Numbered from the stretch's first letter, positions 43,701 to 56,830 are shown. The stretch is 64,000 nucleotides of DNA from Enoplolaimus lenunculus (GCA_030248215.1 JASANG010003692.1:162967-226966), one strand, 5' to 3'. Notes: generated by a model from the letters alone, not told the origin. Program-made: numbers and translations.

Positions 43701-44193
43701 TTGAAATAGCAATACGTCAATGTTTACCCTCGGTGTTCACGATGACGTCGGCGTCGTTCACCTTTAGACTTTTTTCTACCCGTCATTGGAACCATCGGAC
43801 CTTCTCCAAAATCATTAAACTCATCAGAGTCGTTAATGAATTCAGCGTTTGGATGATAACCACGGCCGCCAGCTCCCTAAAAAATACAATCGCGGTCAAA
43901 CATGGCACCAATAGAGTTTTATTCAAATGAAACACAACAACGGAACAACAGTATTGTAAGCCGCTACATAATTACCACATTTTTCAACTTTTCATAACAA
44001 ATAGACAAAGAAATTTTTAAAACAGCATAACACATCTATATTTCAAAATAGCAACTTTTACCCTTGAACGTTTCGGTTTTTCTTCTGCAGGAATTTCGGG
44101 CACAACTCGAACTGTTTTTGTTTTCTCGATAAACTGTTGACGCTTCGCTGCTAATGCAGCATCCCGAAGTCTCGTTTCTTCCAACTTTCTTTG
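40746..44193 (-). other. CTR9: CTR9 exons 19-25, charged C-terminal tail
   Basis: Seven exons encode the disordered tail: [18 protein letters not shown], a basic block [17 protein letters not shown], His/Arg-rich [17 protein letters not shown], then Ser/Glu/Asp-rich stretches and a final EQLELSDSE. The acidic Ser-rich segments contain many casein-kinase-2-like S-D/E sites. This tail is the fastest-changing part of CTR9, and its exon 43470-43174 was found only by splice phase. Confidence 0.9.
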
Positions 44194-47100
44194 CTAAAAT
44201 TAGATAAACTGAACAGCTACAAATCCTGCCCATAGCAATACATTATCAGTTCTATTAAGATACACAACACACTATTAAATTTTTGGTATTTATTTTTTAT
44301 ACCGACTTCTAATTAAAAGAATTTTTCACTAAAGATTTTCGCTTTAGAACCAAAAATTGTAGTTTTCCAAAAATTCAACAATTCCAGAATAGCTTAATGC
44401 CAAAACATTGTTCAACCGTCTGCCGAATATAGTTTCAGAAATACTTCATCCCGTCCAATTAAACCGCTTTCTTGCGAACAAACAATTTTGACTATTTTGA
44501 TACAAAATTATATCTTTATCCAATTCTAAGTAAAATTCAAGCTTAGCTGACACCCAAACAGGCACATGGGCCACCCTAATTTCTTTCACCCAATACCCCT
44601 GTCAGCCGACTGCACCTGTTCCTCGCGTTGCCTCAACCGTAGTGCTGCGCGTTCTTCTTCTTGCTTCTGTCGCAGCAATTCTGCTTCACGCGCAATATGC
44701 TTAGCTCTGGCGACGACATGATCTGCTTGTGACAATAAATCACTACAAGACCGATATTCAGCTTCCGCCTGTCGCAAATCGAGTTTCGCACGTTCGCCAC
44801 TTTGTTCCGATAAGTATCGAAAATACCTGAAAAACCAAAAACACATTCACGAACATATGTTATTAAATTTTTTATGAGCAACAAACAAAACAAAAGCTGC
44901 TTGCTACAAAAATACATTCATTGATTAACAGGCAGGGTGCAACCGGAATTACAAACTTACCGCATCCGTAATTTGAAAAAATTACCGGAAACGGAGCCGA
45001 AAAATGAAAAATACATGCCACCGAAAAAATATTTTAATTTTATTGTTTGCAATATTATTGGAGAAATAACTCTAGTTGGGGATAGGTATTCAGTTTATCT
45101 GCTGTATTTTAGATTTTCATAATTTACGAAACCAAAATGTACCTTCGATGGTTTATTTTCAGCGATTGTCAAGGTTTACATACATACTATACTAATAAAA
45201 TCTATTTAATTTTTATCGTCATTTTTAGTAAAATATCTTCATTTCCACTGACCAATAACCACAAAACATCAATCCTAAGAACTTATGAGCAGATTTTATT
45301 CAATAGCTTGGGTTTTAACTAGCTTTATCTTAGACGTGCACTATATATCTTAAAATATTTCAAACAATGTAAATTATACGTTTACATAACAGCGTTCTTA
45401 CAACTAGAGATTCGTAGAAGTTTATGGCATCTGCATCACCAAAATATTATTTAAATAGCATCAGATCTCAGCCCCACCTGACAAAGCTAGCAAGCGAAAC
45501 ATGACAGTAAAACAACTTGCCCTTTCGCCATTTTTAGCTCTGCATGCGCTTGCAATACTTGCGCTAATTCGGCTTTAGGATCTTTTAAAATTTGTGTAGA
45601 TAGCGTCTTTAACACAATCGATAGATTGTACATCAGCACCAGATCATTCGGATTCACTTGTTTAACCTGAAACGTCAAACAACACAACAGTTTTGACAAA
45701 CAATAGCTGGTTTGAAGACACACGACACATGTCCTATTTTGACTTAAGACAAGATAGAACTCTAGTTTGCGGTATTAAAGCTATGTCTTAGGTTCGTGGA
45801 CTTTAGCAAGGAATTTTAGATGGTGTGATACCCAAACACTAATATTTGTTAATACATCCATCAAAACGTTAATATTCTGTTTTATTCAAGGAGCACAATG
45901 CTAACTAGCAGCAATAAATATAAATAAATAATTGCAGTAGAGCAGGTTTCTTGTTGTATTTTTACAATTACACAATAAAAATGATACGTCAAAAGGAAGC
46001 GTACCCGTAAGAATGTCAACTTTGCTTCAGAAAATTTTCCAGCCAGAAAATAAGCTCTTGCCAAATATTGTAAAACGTCTGCGTTGCTATGCTTATAAAA
46101 CTTTCTCGTGCAGTTTTCGTACTGAAATAGCGTTAAAATAAACAAATACGTGTGCATGTACGCAATGTACGGAAGGATCTGAAATTGTGGCTGCACATTT
46201 TCTGTTGAAATTTTTTAGCCACGATTTTGCTTGCAAAACACTGAATCCGAATTCACATTAATTGTAAAGTTTTCTCTTAAACTCGTTATATTTCAAAACC
46301 GTGTAATTACGTAAATAAGTATATCCAACGTAAAACTAAATGACGACCAATCAAACGTAAAACTAAACTAAATAGCCACCGAACCATATCCTAGTTTACG
46401 TAGCTGTACAGTTGGTATGACAGATGACATAACGTGTAAAATGATCTGAATTCAAAACTCGGCTCCGCACAAAACACTGTTAAAGTATATTGTTCAACTG
46501 CATTTAAAATTAAACATTTTAATTTACATTTCTATTTGATTTTGAAACAAAATAATTCAATAAGGGTAGTATCCCAATTTTAGCCGCAAAACAGCAACAA
46601 CTCACCAACTGAATCGCGGCGACATACTGTTTTTGCTCAACGTACACGTGCGCAATATTCAACCACACATCAGGAAAATCTGCGGTTGCTTCTCGGACTT
46701 GGGCAAACACATCACGAGCATCAGCTAGAAGGCCTTTATGCGCTAAAACACAACCAATTCCATTCGCAGCCCAAATATTATTTGGATGAACCCGAAGTGC
46801 ACGTTTGTACATATCAATTGCACGTTCTTGGTGTCGTTTTTCCTATAATGATTTAGCTAAGAATAATGTCTAATTGTTAAAAATACACATGTGCTTCAAT
46901 GGCAATTAGAACTTAAATATATCTCTATAACAACGGCTTTCAGCACCCAATAACGTTATGATAAAATATGTTACCAACATCTAAATACCGCTGTATGTTC
47001 TGGAACTTGCACTCGTCATATCATACTTAGCCATGTAATTGTTAAATTTTTAAATCTTCCGAACTTTTATAATGCAATGTTCACAAAATATTTTCTTGAT

Positions 47101-50100
47101 TGACACAAAAAAAACCACAGCGAACGGCGAGTTTTAGAATTGTCTATTATTAGTACTCTTTTGATCCCAATTCCCTTTGGGAATCACACCTTAATGCGTG
47201 ACACACTCAGTTTTCCAAACAAGGTCGACTCCGTTTACCTATATGACGATAAGACAAAATTCTCCGTAGCAACCCATTATTTTACCACTTACTCTTTCTT
47301 TATCTTTCTGAGGTTGATGTAACGTTTGCAACCATATATTTCCGAGTGCAACTAAACTGTACGGGTCTTCTTTGGTCGCAGGGTGTCGCAAAATACGGTC
47401 GAATTTTTTCTGACCAGGGCCCCATTCACATTTCGATAAATGTAAGTTACCAATCAGCGACCATGCATCAGGATGATCCTATAAAAACCAGAAATAAATA
47501 ATTATGATAGGAAATAATGACAGGTGCCAAGGTGTAACTGAAACTCATACTCTCGTATGAAAATCCATAATTTTTCACAATCCGGTTACGGTACAAAATC
47601 CAGTGCTTTTCCCTTTTCGGTTCTGGTTCTACTTTCGATGTATCCAAAATTGAAGCGCACACTAATTGCTCCCCTAGCCGGTCCGCCAAAAACTTAAGCA
47701 GGCGTTTTCCACGTCTTGTTACAGATTAAGATAATTCTTTATCAATTTGCACATTTTTGTAAGTTCCCTATTTTTGTAATACTCATTCGTTGGTTTATAG
47801 ACAAAAAAGGCGCAAGCATTTCTCGTTTTTAACTGCGTTTTATTTTCAAAAATAACTCAACAATCAAAATTCCAGCTGCATTCTATAAGACCACGTTTTA
47901 CTACAAATATGTCATCGTAAAAGAGGGTGAAAAATCTTACCAGATGCTTACCTACCTGGTTTACTTGTAGCGCTTCTTTGAACCAAACCGACGCATCGTA
48001 AATCTGACCACGGTCTCTAGCCATACAACCCAATCGCAAATAACCTGAAATCACAAATCAATTGGCACAGAGTCACAGGACTGTAGACTAAAAAACTGGA
48101 GAGATCGAGTTTTATATCATATAAGTACAAACCCAAACGTTATAGATTTCATATTGTGACATTTTTAGTTTCGACTCGTACTCCAACACCGATCCTTCTA
48201 TAAATTTACTATTCTGCTTCCGCTTCTCATTGTGATAAAATTTAGTTACGTTATACATACTCACGCAGTTAGCTACTGCTCCACTGGGCAAACCTCAATC
48301 TCGAGCAGCCTATGCCATAGGCGACTATAAAAAATCTATGACCAGTCGTAGCGGGACTACATTTATTGAGCGAAGCTCGAACACACGTAAGCAATTAAGG
48401 TAATATGCAAATTAGTTGTTAGCTAACTATTCATTTGTCGGTTTTGGATGTTTGTAAGCAATTTCCTTAGATTCCTCGCACCCAAAAACCCTTCAGCCAC
48501 CCTAATAATTTTTGGAATAATTTAAAAAGTCCAAATTTTGTCTTGCCAATTAAGCTAATATGCAAGTTACCTACTAGCTAACTATTCAATTATCGGTTTT
48601 GGATGTTTGTAAACTATTTATTCAAAATTCCTCTCACCCAAAACCCTTTAATGCTGAAATTATATTGCTTTTAACCTTAATAATTAGCGAAATATTGTAA
48701 AATGTCCTAATTTAGGCTTATAAACTATGCTAATATGCAAATTATCTATTAGCTAGCTGCTCAAGTATCGGTTTTGGAGGTTTGTAAACAGTCTACTCAG
48801 ATTTCTCGCACCCAAAACCTTTTAATGCTAAAATTAGATTGCTTCTAACTGTAACAATTAGTGAATTATTGTGGAAAGTCCTAATTTAGGCTTAATTAAT
48901 TATGCAAATTAGCCTGTAGCTAATAAACGGCTTAAAATTTTAAAACCCCAACGCAAGGTTAACACCCCAGGATTATTGGCTTTCAAACAAAAAAGTTTAT
49001 TAAAATCGGTTCAGCCGTTCCTGAGATTCTTTTCGGACGGACAGACGGACATCCACCTTTCGACCCCAAAGTACAAAACATAAAACGCTTCGCGAACCTC
49101 CGAGCTTCGCTCGGAGTTTCGCTTCGCTCAAAAAAAGGACACCGACGCCCACACCAAATATCCAACATTTTCTTTTAAATATTTGCTTACAGTCAACATA
49201 ATTCGGATGCATTTTCAATATCTGTTTATACAATTTCTCAGCCAAATCGTAACGTGACATCGCTTCGTGAAGTCGTGCTAAATTGTAACGAATTGTTACT
49301 TTTATTGATTTGTAGTATTTTTCGTCGTGCGGCTCTTCTTCGTCACAGCGTTCTAGCGCGATCGCACATTTATCCTGTAACACAGTAACACACATCACAC
49401 GTTTCGTACGGTTTGCTATGTTTTGAAACTATGACAAACCATCGAACCAGTATTAAAGAAACGAGCAATCTACAACCAGTGCAGAGTTAAAACCAATAAT
49501 AAATTCAAATAAATTCTACGTAATTAAATACCGAAACTTCAAAACTGAACATTGCCTACCAAATGGTTTATGTGCTTTAGTTTCATACAGCATACCAAAT
49601 CTTTGGTCTAATTGGAAAACCTCGGTAACGTGAACACTGATATTCAACACCTGAAATGGGATTACTCACCCTTGCGTTCGAAACTTCGTTAAGTCGATAC
49701 ATCAAGGCGCTGATATTATTCAGTATTTCCGGTGGAACAGGCATTTCGTCTGCGTCATTTAACAATATATCACTTGCTTTTTCATACGCTTTAAGCGAAC
49801 CCTGAAAAGCAAATTTACCCAATCATTGCATAAACGCAACATAGCTTGCTTATGCTAACGTTTGCTTCTGTTGCTAGTGCTACCAATTCGCAAAATATAT
49901 TTTACTTTAAAATTCCTATCAAACAGCAAAAACATAATAATATGCAACAAACAAATTAAAACAATGACATTTGCATATTATACTGTTCTCTAAATCAAAC
50001 GAAAAATTTGTAATGGGTTAAAATTTTTAAAATTAACTCGTTACATCAAACTTTTTGCACCAATTTTTTAGAATTCTTGTCTTTAATACCTGAGGATCTG

Positions 50101-53100
50101 TCTGTTCGAGAACTTGAGCGTACTCAATCCAAGCCTCAATATCTGCTGGAAATTGATCAACAACTTTTGCAAGCATCTCCTATAAAATCTGAGCACTGTT
50201 TATTGTAGCCTTTACATTTCGAAATCATCCTTAAATGTATGCAGCACCTATTACCAGTTCCATTAGGTTAGATAAGCAAAGTATACAACTTTTAAGCTTT
50301 AAGCCTTAGTCGCTATTTACCGTAACGCACAAACATTTTTAGTGTTTTACTGTGAATCCTGCGTTCCGAATGCAATTGTTTTCTATACGCAGAGTTGTCT
50401 TCAAAAAATGATAGTTTTCGCCTTATACGTTATATATTTTGATACTGTCCGAAAATTTTTGATTCCGATTCCAGAAATTGCTGTCCCGATCCCACTTACG
50501 ATAAAATAAAATTCTATGTTGTACACTGCATAACTTCATAAATTATTCTCGCTACGTAAGGTTTCGGTTCTTAGTTTTTGCCCATAAATAGATCAGGGGC
50601 AGACCGTTTTGCCACGGTATTGTTATAAAGCAAGCTTAAGGCTTATACTAATTTTTTGTTTAGGCTTGGACTTGGACTTAGGCTAAGGCTCAGGAATATG
50701 CTTTACTACTGCAACGGCCCTGATCTATATATTGGTCATAGTTCCCTACAAAATTTAAGTCTGCTTTAAAGCATACCTTAGCTTTCTGCCGCTGTTCTTG
50801 TTTATCTGATTGCGCATACAGCGAGCTCAGTATTTTCATTGTTTCGTAATTGTTCTGTTGACCTTTCAAGACTTTTTCGAAGCATTCAATGGCCTAAAAA
50901 CCACGCTTCACAAACATGTTCAATAAAAATCGTTAATTATAAATCAAAACACTTCGTTCCAATTCCTGAAAGTAAACTTTAATCAAAAGAAACACGAGCA
51001 AATGTCTGACTCAAACCTTAAACAAACCCCACAAAAGATCCCAGTCTACCACCAGGAATGGTGGTCTCGGCTAAAAAACCGTGACCGAGACCGAGAACAG
51101 CCAAAAAAGCGGGACCGCGACCCAACCTACCGAGGCCGGGAGTATTGGTCTCGGTCTCGGTCAATTTTTAACCCCGATACCGATTATTAAAATAAATTTT
51201 TTTAACAAAAGTTTTTAATATTTTTCTATGTTCTGAATTGCCGTTTCAAACCATTATTGATTTCGGGCAACTGGAGAATTTTTTAACATAGTGCAGACGT
51301 TACCCATGATTCTATACACCATGCCTTAAATATTTTAAACGAGAAAATGCAAATATTTGTGCTCTGTCACAATAAAATCAACTGAAAATACAAAACCAAG
51401 ACCGTGGCCGAGACCAGCCAAATCCTGAGACCGACCATCCCTGTCTACCACCATAATACTTTGTTGAATTCTACGCTCAAAAACGTTCAAAAATTACGCG
51501 CAAAGCCTTATAGTTCTATTTGTATATTAGAACTCTGTTTTTAAGTCGCAAAGCCGTCTTAATATTTCCATAGAAAACAGTGGACTAACTAACATTAGTA
51601 TTATCGTTGCGATGAATATACATTTGTCCAAGCCCGAAAAACGGCAACAGAAAGTTAGTTGACGCAAATTGCGTTGCTTGATAGTAATACTGAAATGCTT
51701 GATCGTAGTCCTCCTAAACAACAAAAAGAAACTTAAAATTTAAAGTTAAAAGCTGTAAAAAACAAGACAAAAATTGCTGCTAACTACCACTATAAAACTA
51801 GCAAATGCTTGACGTCTTATACATTATTCGCTGATAAACATTTTCTTCACCATATAAGTCATACTGACTAATTTTTTTGTAGAAAACAAGAAAGTTAGAA
51901 AACAACAAGAAAGTTAGTTCAGTATTCCAAACAATTTTAGCATGAGAACAACGATTGTCTGATCACTAGGATAGTTTATTTTGGTACAAGATGTGAACAC
52001 CAATATTAAAACTTTCTGTCTATTAACAAAACTTATATTGTTTTCAGTTTTACATTTATTTTTCAAATTGTTCTCTTATTTACCTGAACATGAAAAGCTC
52101 TCGCCAACTGATAGCAACTTTCTGCTCTCATTGCTTCGTTTTCAGTGTTGTGAAATGCATGTAATGCCAAATGTTGCACTTTATTATAATCCTGTCAACA
52201 AAACGGTTAACCATTTATACTAGAGTTCCAACATTTCGCAATAAATACAGGAATACACTGATCCGAATTCTTCTAGCAGAAACGCCCGAATCCGGACTCA
52301 TATTTATATTCGGGACTAACTCGGAACCGAAATTTTCATGACATAAAAATTGAACATGATCCAAATTAATTAAAGAAACTCAGGAATTGAATTTCTGTCT
52401 AAATCTATATTCTAGCAGATCATTTTAACAGGCTACTGAACCTTTGATTAATAGTTTACCAAACAATTTTGGACTTGTATCAAAACTACTAACTTAAGTA
52501 ATGTGTTGAATTGGTAAATTAAACGAAACATGTCATGTCTCTACATCCCTGTCATTGTTATTTAAGCGTCCGCAAACGTAGGCGAAGTACATCTACGTAG
52601 AGTATGCATTACTTAAACACGAATCCAAAACGATTAACCTTTCACCTTTTTGAAGAAGAAATGATTCGCGAGGTGTGTTAACACCATTGGATTTGACTGA
52701 TCAAGATTGTACGCGAGTGAAAGCAGCTTAACTCCGTTACGAATACCTTCACTGGTTTTCGTGTTCAGTTCAAGTATCGCGAGACCAACTAAAGCCCCAA
52801 CGCATTTAGGATCCAGTTGAATGCAACGTTCGAATGCCATTCTTAAAAAATCCAACTAACACTTCCAAACTTTACTGTCATGATTATCTAAGGCAAACGG
52901 CAAAGAGGACTAGCTCGTGAGGGTGCCAGACTGGACAATTTTCGGACTCATCATGAAAAAAGCCCTTCTAAACAACCTTGATAAAATTTATTTCTACTAT
53001 AGTCAGTTAGTTATTCCCGATACCGCGGACAAACCCCATATTTCGTCTAACGGTTATTAATGACTGTCACTGCAAAACACTTACATTTAAAACTCGTATC

Positions 53101-55726
53101 TTTTACTGCTTAAATCTAATCAGCAATGCTAATACATCAGAAGCTTACCTGGCCTTTTCGACATTACCCAACTTCGCGAAACAATGGCCAATACCAAGAC
53201 GAACATCAACCGGACACTGTCCATTATATCGCAGGGCGTTCTTGTACAACGACAACGAAGTTTTATATTCTTTCTTTTGAAACGCAATACACGCTTTCCC
53301 AAGCAATGCAGGTATATTGCGCGGATGCTATAAAAAGACAGAGTTATGTACACCAATTCAAACTTAAATAACTAAAAGCGGCTTTCAATGCAGCTGAATA
53401 CATATCTTAAATTCAGAACAAGCAAAATATCAGCAACTAAAAATCTTTGTTTTGACTAAAATGACACCCGCTGATGATAAAAAGCTTCATTTGTTTAATT
53501 CCAAACAATTTAACAGTGTGTTAACATACCATTCGGGTAACGAAGTTGAACTGCGCTTCCGCTTGATCAATTTTATCACCTTCGAGTAGGCAGAAATACG
53601 CTCGCCCCAGTAAATGATTTTGATCATACATAATGATTTTGTCCGCGGTCGTGTACAAAAGTGTCGCTTTGGTGAACAATTCGCGCTTTTTGTCTTTCTG
53701 TTTTTCTTTGTGAGCCTTAAGCGGTAAACGATAAAATATGTTACAAATACATTAATGCAATGGCGGATCCACGGAAGGGCACCCCGGCCGTGCCCCCCCC
53801 CCCCCAGCAGCATCTCCACAAAAATTATATAGTGTCAGTTGCTGTTCTACGCTGATTATTTCTCTGTTTTATACATAATAGTATAAGCACGCTTTAAAGT
53901 TTTGAACTCACCTTTATTTGTCCCTGGAGTCATTTATGCGCTACAATTAGGGATAATAGAGATTTATGGACTCTAATAAGGGTTTAAGGACTCTACCCGC
54001 TTACAGGCTCTTGTTAGGGATACGGACTGCTATTAATTGGGACTCAAAATGGGGACCCCCTCTTATTTGGGTCACTACAGTACGGGTCAAAAATAAGTTT
54101 ATTACCTGTGAAATTTTGCCCCCCCCCCATTTTGAGATCCTGGATCCGCCACTGCATTAATGCGAAGCTAATTTTGATCAGTAACATAAACAAGAATGAC
54201 TAAAGGAAAAATATTGAAGATACTGTCAAAACGATTGAAGATACTGGCAATTCTTAGCTATCAGAAAAATAATACAAACTTTGCACACTTTACACGACAA
54301 CGATCTCAGGTTTTTCACCATTACATATAAGTACCTGCTCGACGTAATATGCCGCCAAAGTATCCAACGCGCGCATTTGATCAATTTCATATTTATCATA
54401 ATTCAACGACGCATCAGAACCACTTGATTCCAATATTCTTACAAAATCTTCAACAAATCCTTTTTTGTAGTACTCTAACTGAAAATATAACTGCACTGGT
54501 TACACTATAAGCAGCGTAAAACTTCCGCGCAATACATTCGACTGTCAAATTAACTCTATTTTCAGCTTATTTTATACCGTGTCAGAAAAGATAGTTACGT
54601 ACTAGTCGCATGATTTGTTAATTTCTAGTCTGTAACTGCTTAGTCCTTACCATTTGGCAATTCTCATGGTAATTATGAAATGCGAAATATTGCTTCATTT
54701 TTTAAATATATTCAACAAAAAACAAAATAAAAAGAACCAAGTGTAAACTTTGGCGCTTGAAAAGACAAAGTTAGACAAAAAAGAAAAATATCATACCGCC
54801 AAAGTAATCCAAATCGACAATTGTGCCTGTTCTTGCCTCAAAATTCCAAGCACTTCTTTGCCTTCTGGAAGCGGCTCCAGATACAGTTCAATGACCTGCA
54901 ACGCAAACGCATAACGCTCGACATTGCTATATTAATCACAGTTTCAATTATAGATTATCAATATTTTATATAATTGTGCTTCTTTCAACTTCTGGTTAAG
55001 TTGTCAGTATATACGTAATATTAGTTAAAATTATTGTTATTAGCGTTTGCGAGAAATTTTTGTCATGTTGAGCGATGAGTAATCTTACGTTGAGTTGGAA
55101 ACACGGTCTAGAATGAAAAAATGCTCCAAAAAGTCGGTTTGCAAAATTTTATGCCTGCCCCCCAGGACCCCCCAGATCATCTGGGGGCCCCCCAGGAAAC
55201 TCCTGGAGGGCCCCCAGGAAACGCCTCCCGGCGGAAATTTTCAAGCTGTGGAGAAGCCAGCTACAACTGGTTATTATAACATTTCCAATATGGTGTATCA
55301 AACACGTGCCTTTTAATACTTTTAACCGCAAACTATTGTGTAACTCAGTTTCATACATACACATATTACATATTTGGTACTAGCAATACAATTCAAACGC
55401 ATTAACGATCAGATAAAGTCAGTGAAATAAAGTACAATCCTAAACCATATATTGAAGGCTAATGCTACAGACGCCCCTAATTGTTCTAACCATAGTTAAA
55501 CACGGGTAACACTAAACAACGCTAGAGTTCGTTCTTGCTCAAATGTATGTCCGAGCGTCGCTCAATCCACGTATATAGGAGAAAACTGGCGTTAAAAAAT
55601 CACGAAACCTTAAGTTGAATCGCCAACCATCGAACTAACTAGTAGTAGTCCAAAACTCCACATAACGAAAATTAATCATACCTCATCTGTTCGATCACGT
55701 AGTGGAATTTCAATAGTTAAAGGCAT
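40746..55726 (-). CDS. CTR9: CTR9, TPR scaffold of the PAF1 transcription elongation complex, complete
   Basis: CTR9 holds together the PAF1 complex on elongating RNA polymerase II. Exons (5' to 3'): 55726-55682, 54895-54797, 54478-54335, 53715-53530, 53327-53149, 52841-52646, 52191-52084, 51713-51594, 50893-50777, 50179-50090, 49801-49670, 49374-49191, 48044-47956, 47478-47293, 46842-46606, 46121-46005, 45666-45521, 44826-44616, 44193-44062, 43876-43728, 43470-43174, 42635-42527, 42067-41975, 41562-41434, 40946-40746. Every junction keeps phase, giving 1,231 aa (human 1,173). The start [15 protein letters not shown] matches the family. Long stretches are nearly invariant, such as [41 protein letters not shown], and [17 protein letters not shown]. 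The intron after 45521 uses a GC donor; all others are GT-AG. Confidence 0.96.
42101..42265. mobile_element. CAGTGGCGTAGCAAG end and CCCGGGGCC-motif fragment (CTR9 intron)
   Basis: CAGTGGCGTAGCAAG at 42101 is a typical hAT-like terminal sequence. At 42209-42260 ACCCGGGGCCAGA and ACCCGGGGCCTAAGACC repeat, as in the element at 59532-60187. No matching opposite end was found for the first. Confidence 0.45.
44616..46842 (-). other. CTR9: CTR9 exons 15-18, last TPRs and charged helix
   Basis: Exons 46842-46606, 46121-46005, 45666-45521 and 44826-44616 encode [79 protein letters not shown] and [17 protein letters not shown], followed by [19 protein letters not shown]. The last exon turns into a Glu/Arg/Gln-rich single helix ([19 protein letters not shown]) as in other CTR9 proteins. 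Confidence 0.95.
44935..45315. mobile_element. CCGGAA-family MITE, left part, in the GC-AG intron of CTR9
   Basis: CAGGGTGCAACCGGAATTAC and AAATTACCGGAAACGG open the copy, and the interior (TAGATTTTCATAATTTACG, AATCTATTTAATTTTTATCG) matches 62640-62770. The right inverted end is gone. Confidence 0.65.
48359..49135. mobile_element. TTGAGCGAAGC element with internal tandem units, in a CTR9 intron
   Basis: The left end TATTGAGCGAAGCTCGAACA and the right end CGCTTCGCTCAA are inverted. Three to four diverged units of about 155-175 bp lie between, each with AATATGCAAATTA and ATCGGTTTTGGATGTTTGTA. Near the right end is a perfect hairpin, CTCCGAGC, loop TTC, GCTCGGAG. Parts of other copies are at 20826-21126 and 59029-59185. 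The type is uncertain. Confidence 0.7.
50589..50728. mobile_element. TTAGGC-motif MITE in a CTR9 intron
   Basis: The ends ATAGATCAGGGGCAGACC and the complement of ACGGCCCTGATCTAT pair. The interior has GGCTTGGACTTGGACTTAGG and GGCTAAGGCTCAGGAATATG. The right end matches that of the copy ending at about 57747. Confidence 0.65.
51053..51443. mobile_element. GGTCTC-motif hAT-like MITE with perfect 8-bp duplication
   Basis: The element starts CAGGAATGGTGGTCTCGG and ends CCGACCATCCCTG. It is flanked by TCTACCAC on both sides (51045-51052 and 51444-51451). The interior shares GTGACCGAGACCGAG-type repeats with the copies at 26626 and 27871. It lies between CTR9 exons 8 and 9. The perfect duplication points to a young insertion. 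Confidence 0.9.
53758..54154. mobile_element. hAT-like MITE with GGCGGATCC ends, in a CTR9 intron
   Basis: The ends CAATGGCGGATCCACGG and the complement of CCTGGATCCGCCACTG are inverted. They are flanked by CATTAATG on both sides (53750-53757, 54155-54162), a perfect 8-bp duplication. Runs of C lie just inside both ends. The interior contains the right half of another MITE (compare 5030-5219), ending TACAGTA at about 54082. A single similar end occurs at 57932. Confidence 0.9.
54934..55260. mobile_element. Non-autonomous repeat with GC-rich end, copy 2, in a CTR9 intron
   Basis: This segment matches 25441-25845 over its AT-rich left part and its GC-rich right part, but has only one CCAGGAAACTCCTGG-type unit. 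It ends GAGAAGCCAG like the other copy. Confidence 0.75.
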
Positions 55727-56164
55727 TGCCAAGAATTCAGCGATTAATCACTGCCAGGTTCAACCTATTCTAAATATTTCGTAATTAGTAAAATCATACA
55801 GAGCCTAAAACCATCATATTCGCATGAAAATAGAAATCAAGAATAACGGAGATCGTCAGACCAGGTAGAAACGACAAGAATAGGAACAGCAATGTTTTTT
55901 TCCGCAAAAAATTACGACCGGAAAAATGAATGATTGGTATATTCAAGCTCAGAATCCCTGGGAATTCCAAAGATATGTAAATTGACTATATTAACAGGAA
56001 GCAATTTTTCGAAATTTTCATATTATGTAAGACTCCCTGCGTTTTGGGTGAAAAGTCTAAAAAATTTCTCATAACATTTAACAATCAGTCCCCAAAACGG
56101 TAATGGCGACGGGGTAAAGACGACCTTGCCAGCGAACTCGATGGTTTATGTACAGAAAACTGCC

Positions 56165-56830
56165 GGAATAATCGACACTTTTAGTGAGTATCGGCATTCA
56201 CTGCAAAAACATTGCCCAATTTTTGCCGAAACTTTTTGCACAGAACAGTGAGTTGTAATGCTATAATTTATCTTGTTGGCGTATATGTGTTCGTTGTGTT
56301 TGAAAAAATTAATTTGAATGAGCCGTGCTCATAAAATTATAATCTTTTACGGTTGTTAGGGTTTTAATTCTTCGCCTTTATAAATGATATATTGGCAAGA
56401 ATTTTGGAAACTTGTTACTGAGCGAGTATGTGAACAACCTAGCGTTATTGTTGATGGAGTGTGTAGCCCAAAGTACGTCACACCGATTCACATGCATACA
56501 CATATCGGGCATCGGGTATAAATAGGCATTTGTTTTTAATGCACAAGTTTAAGTCTTCATATAATGATGTAATGTAGTATCCCATCTGTTTGTTAAGCAT
56601 GGTCTACTGAAGTTGGAATCGGCATCGGCATCGGCAAAATTTCAAAATAAGAATCGGCATCGGTATCGGCATCGGCAAAAATTTTGGTATCGGCACATCC
56701 CGAATAACAATGTAATTTAGTATTCTCTTTGTTTATTAAGCTTGGTGTACTAAATTTGGAATCGGCATGGGCATTGGTTCGGCATCGGCAAAATTTCAAA
56801 ATAAGAATCCCCATCTCTATCGGGAAAAGT
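56165..56830. mobile_element. ATCGGC-motif hAT-like MITE, compound copy
   Basis: Interior sequence (TTGCCGAAACTTTTTGCACA, AGTATCCCATCTGTTTG) matches 61690-62000. The right end is present twice, GGCATCGGCAAAATTTC at about 56620 and at about 56780, each after a copy of GTTAAGCATGG or ATTAAGCTTGG. This suggests a second partial copy inserted or duplicated. The left end is decayed. Confidence 0.6.

Larger units (their letters stand above)
47293..55726 (-). other. CTR9: CTR9 exons 1-14, N-terminal and central TPR array
   Basis: These 14 exons encode about 625 residues of helical repeats. Markers in order are [141 protein letters not shown] and [18 protein letters not shown]. Several exons (for example 47478-47293, 50179-50090, 50893-50777, 54895-54797) are bounded by stops close by, so they were found by homology and splice signals rather than by open frame alone. 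Confidence 0.95.
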
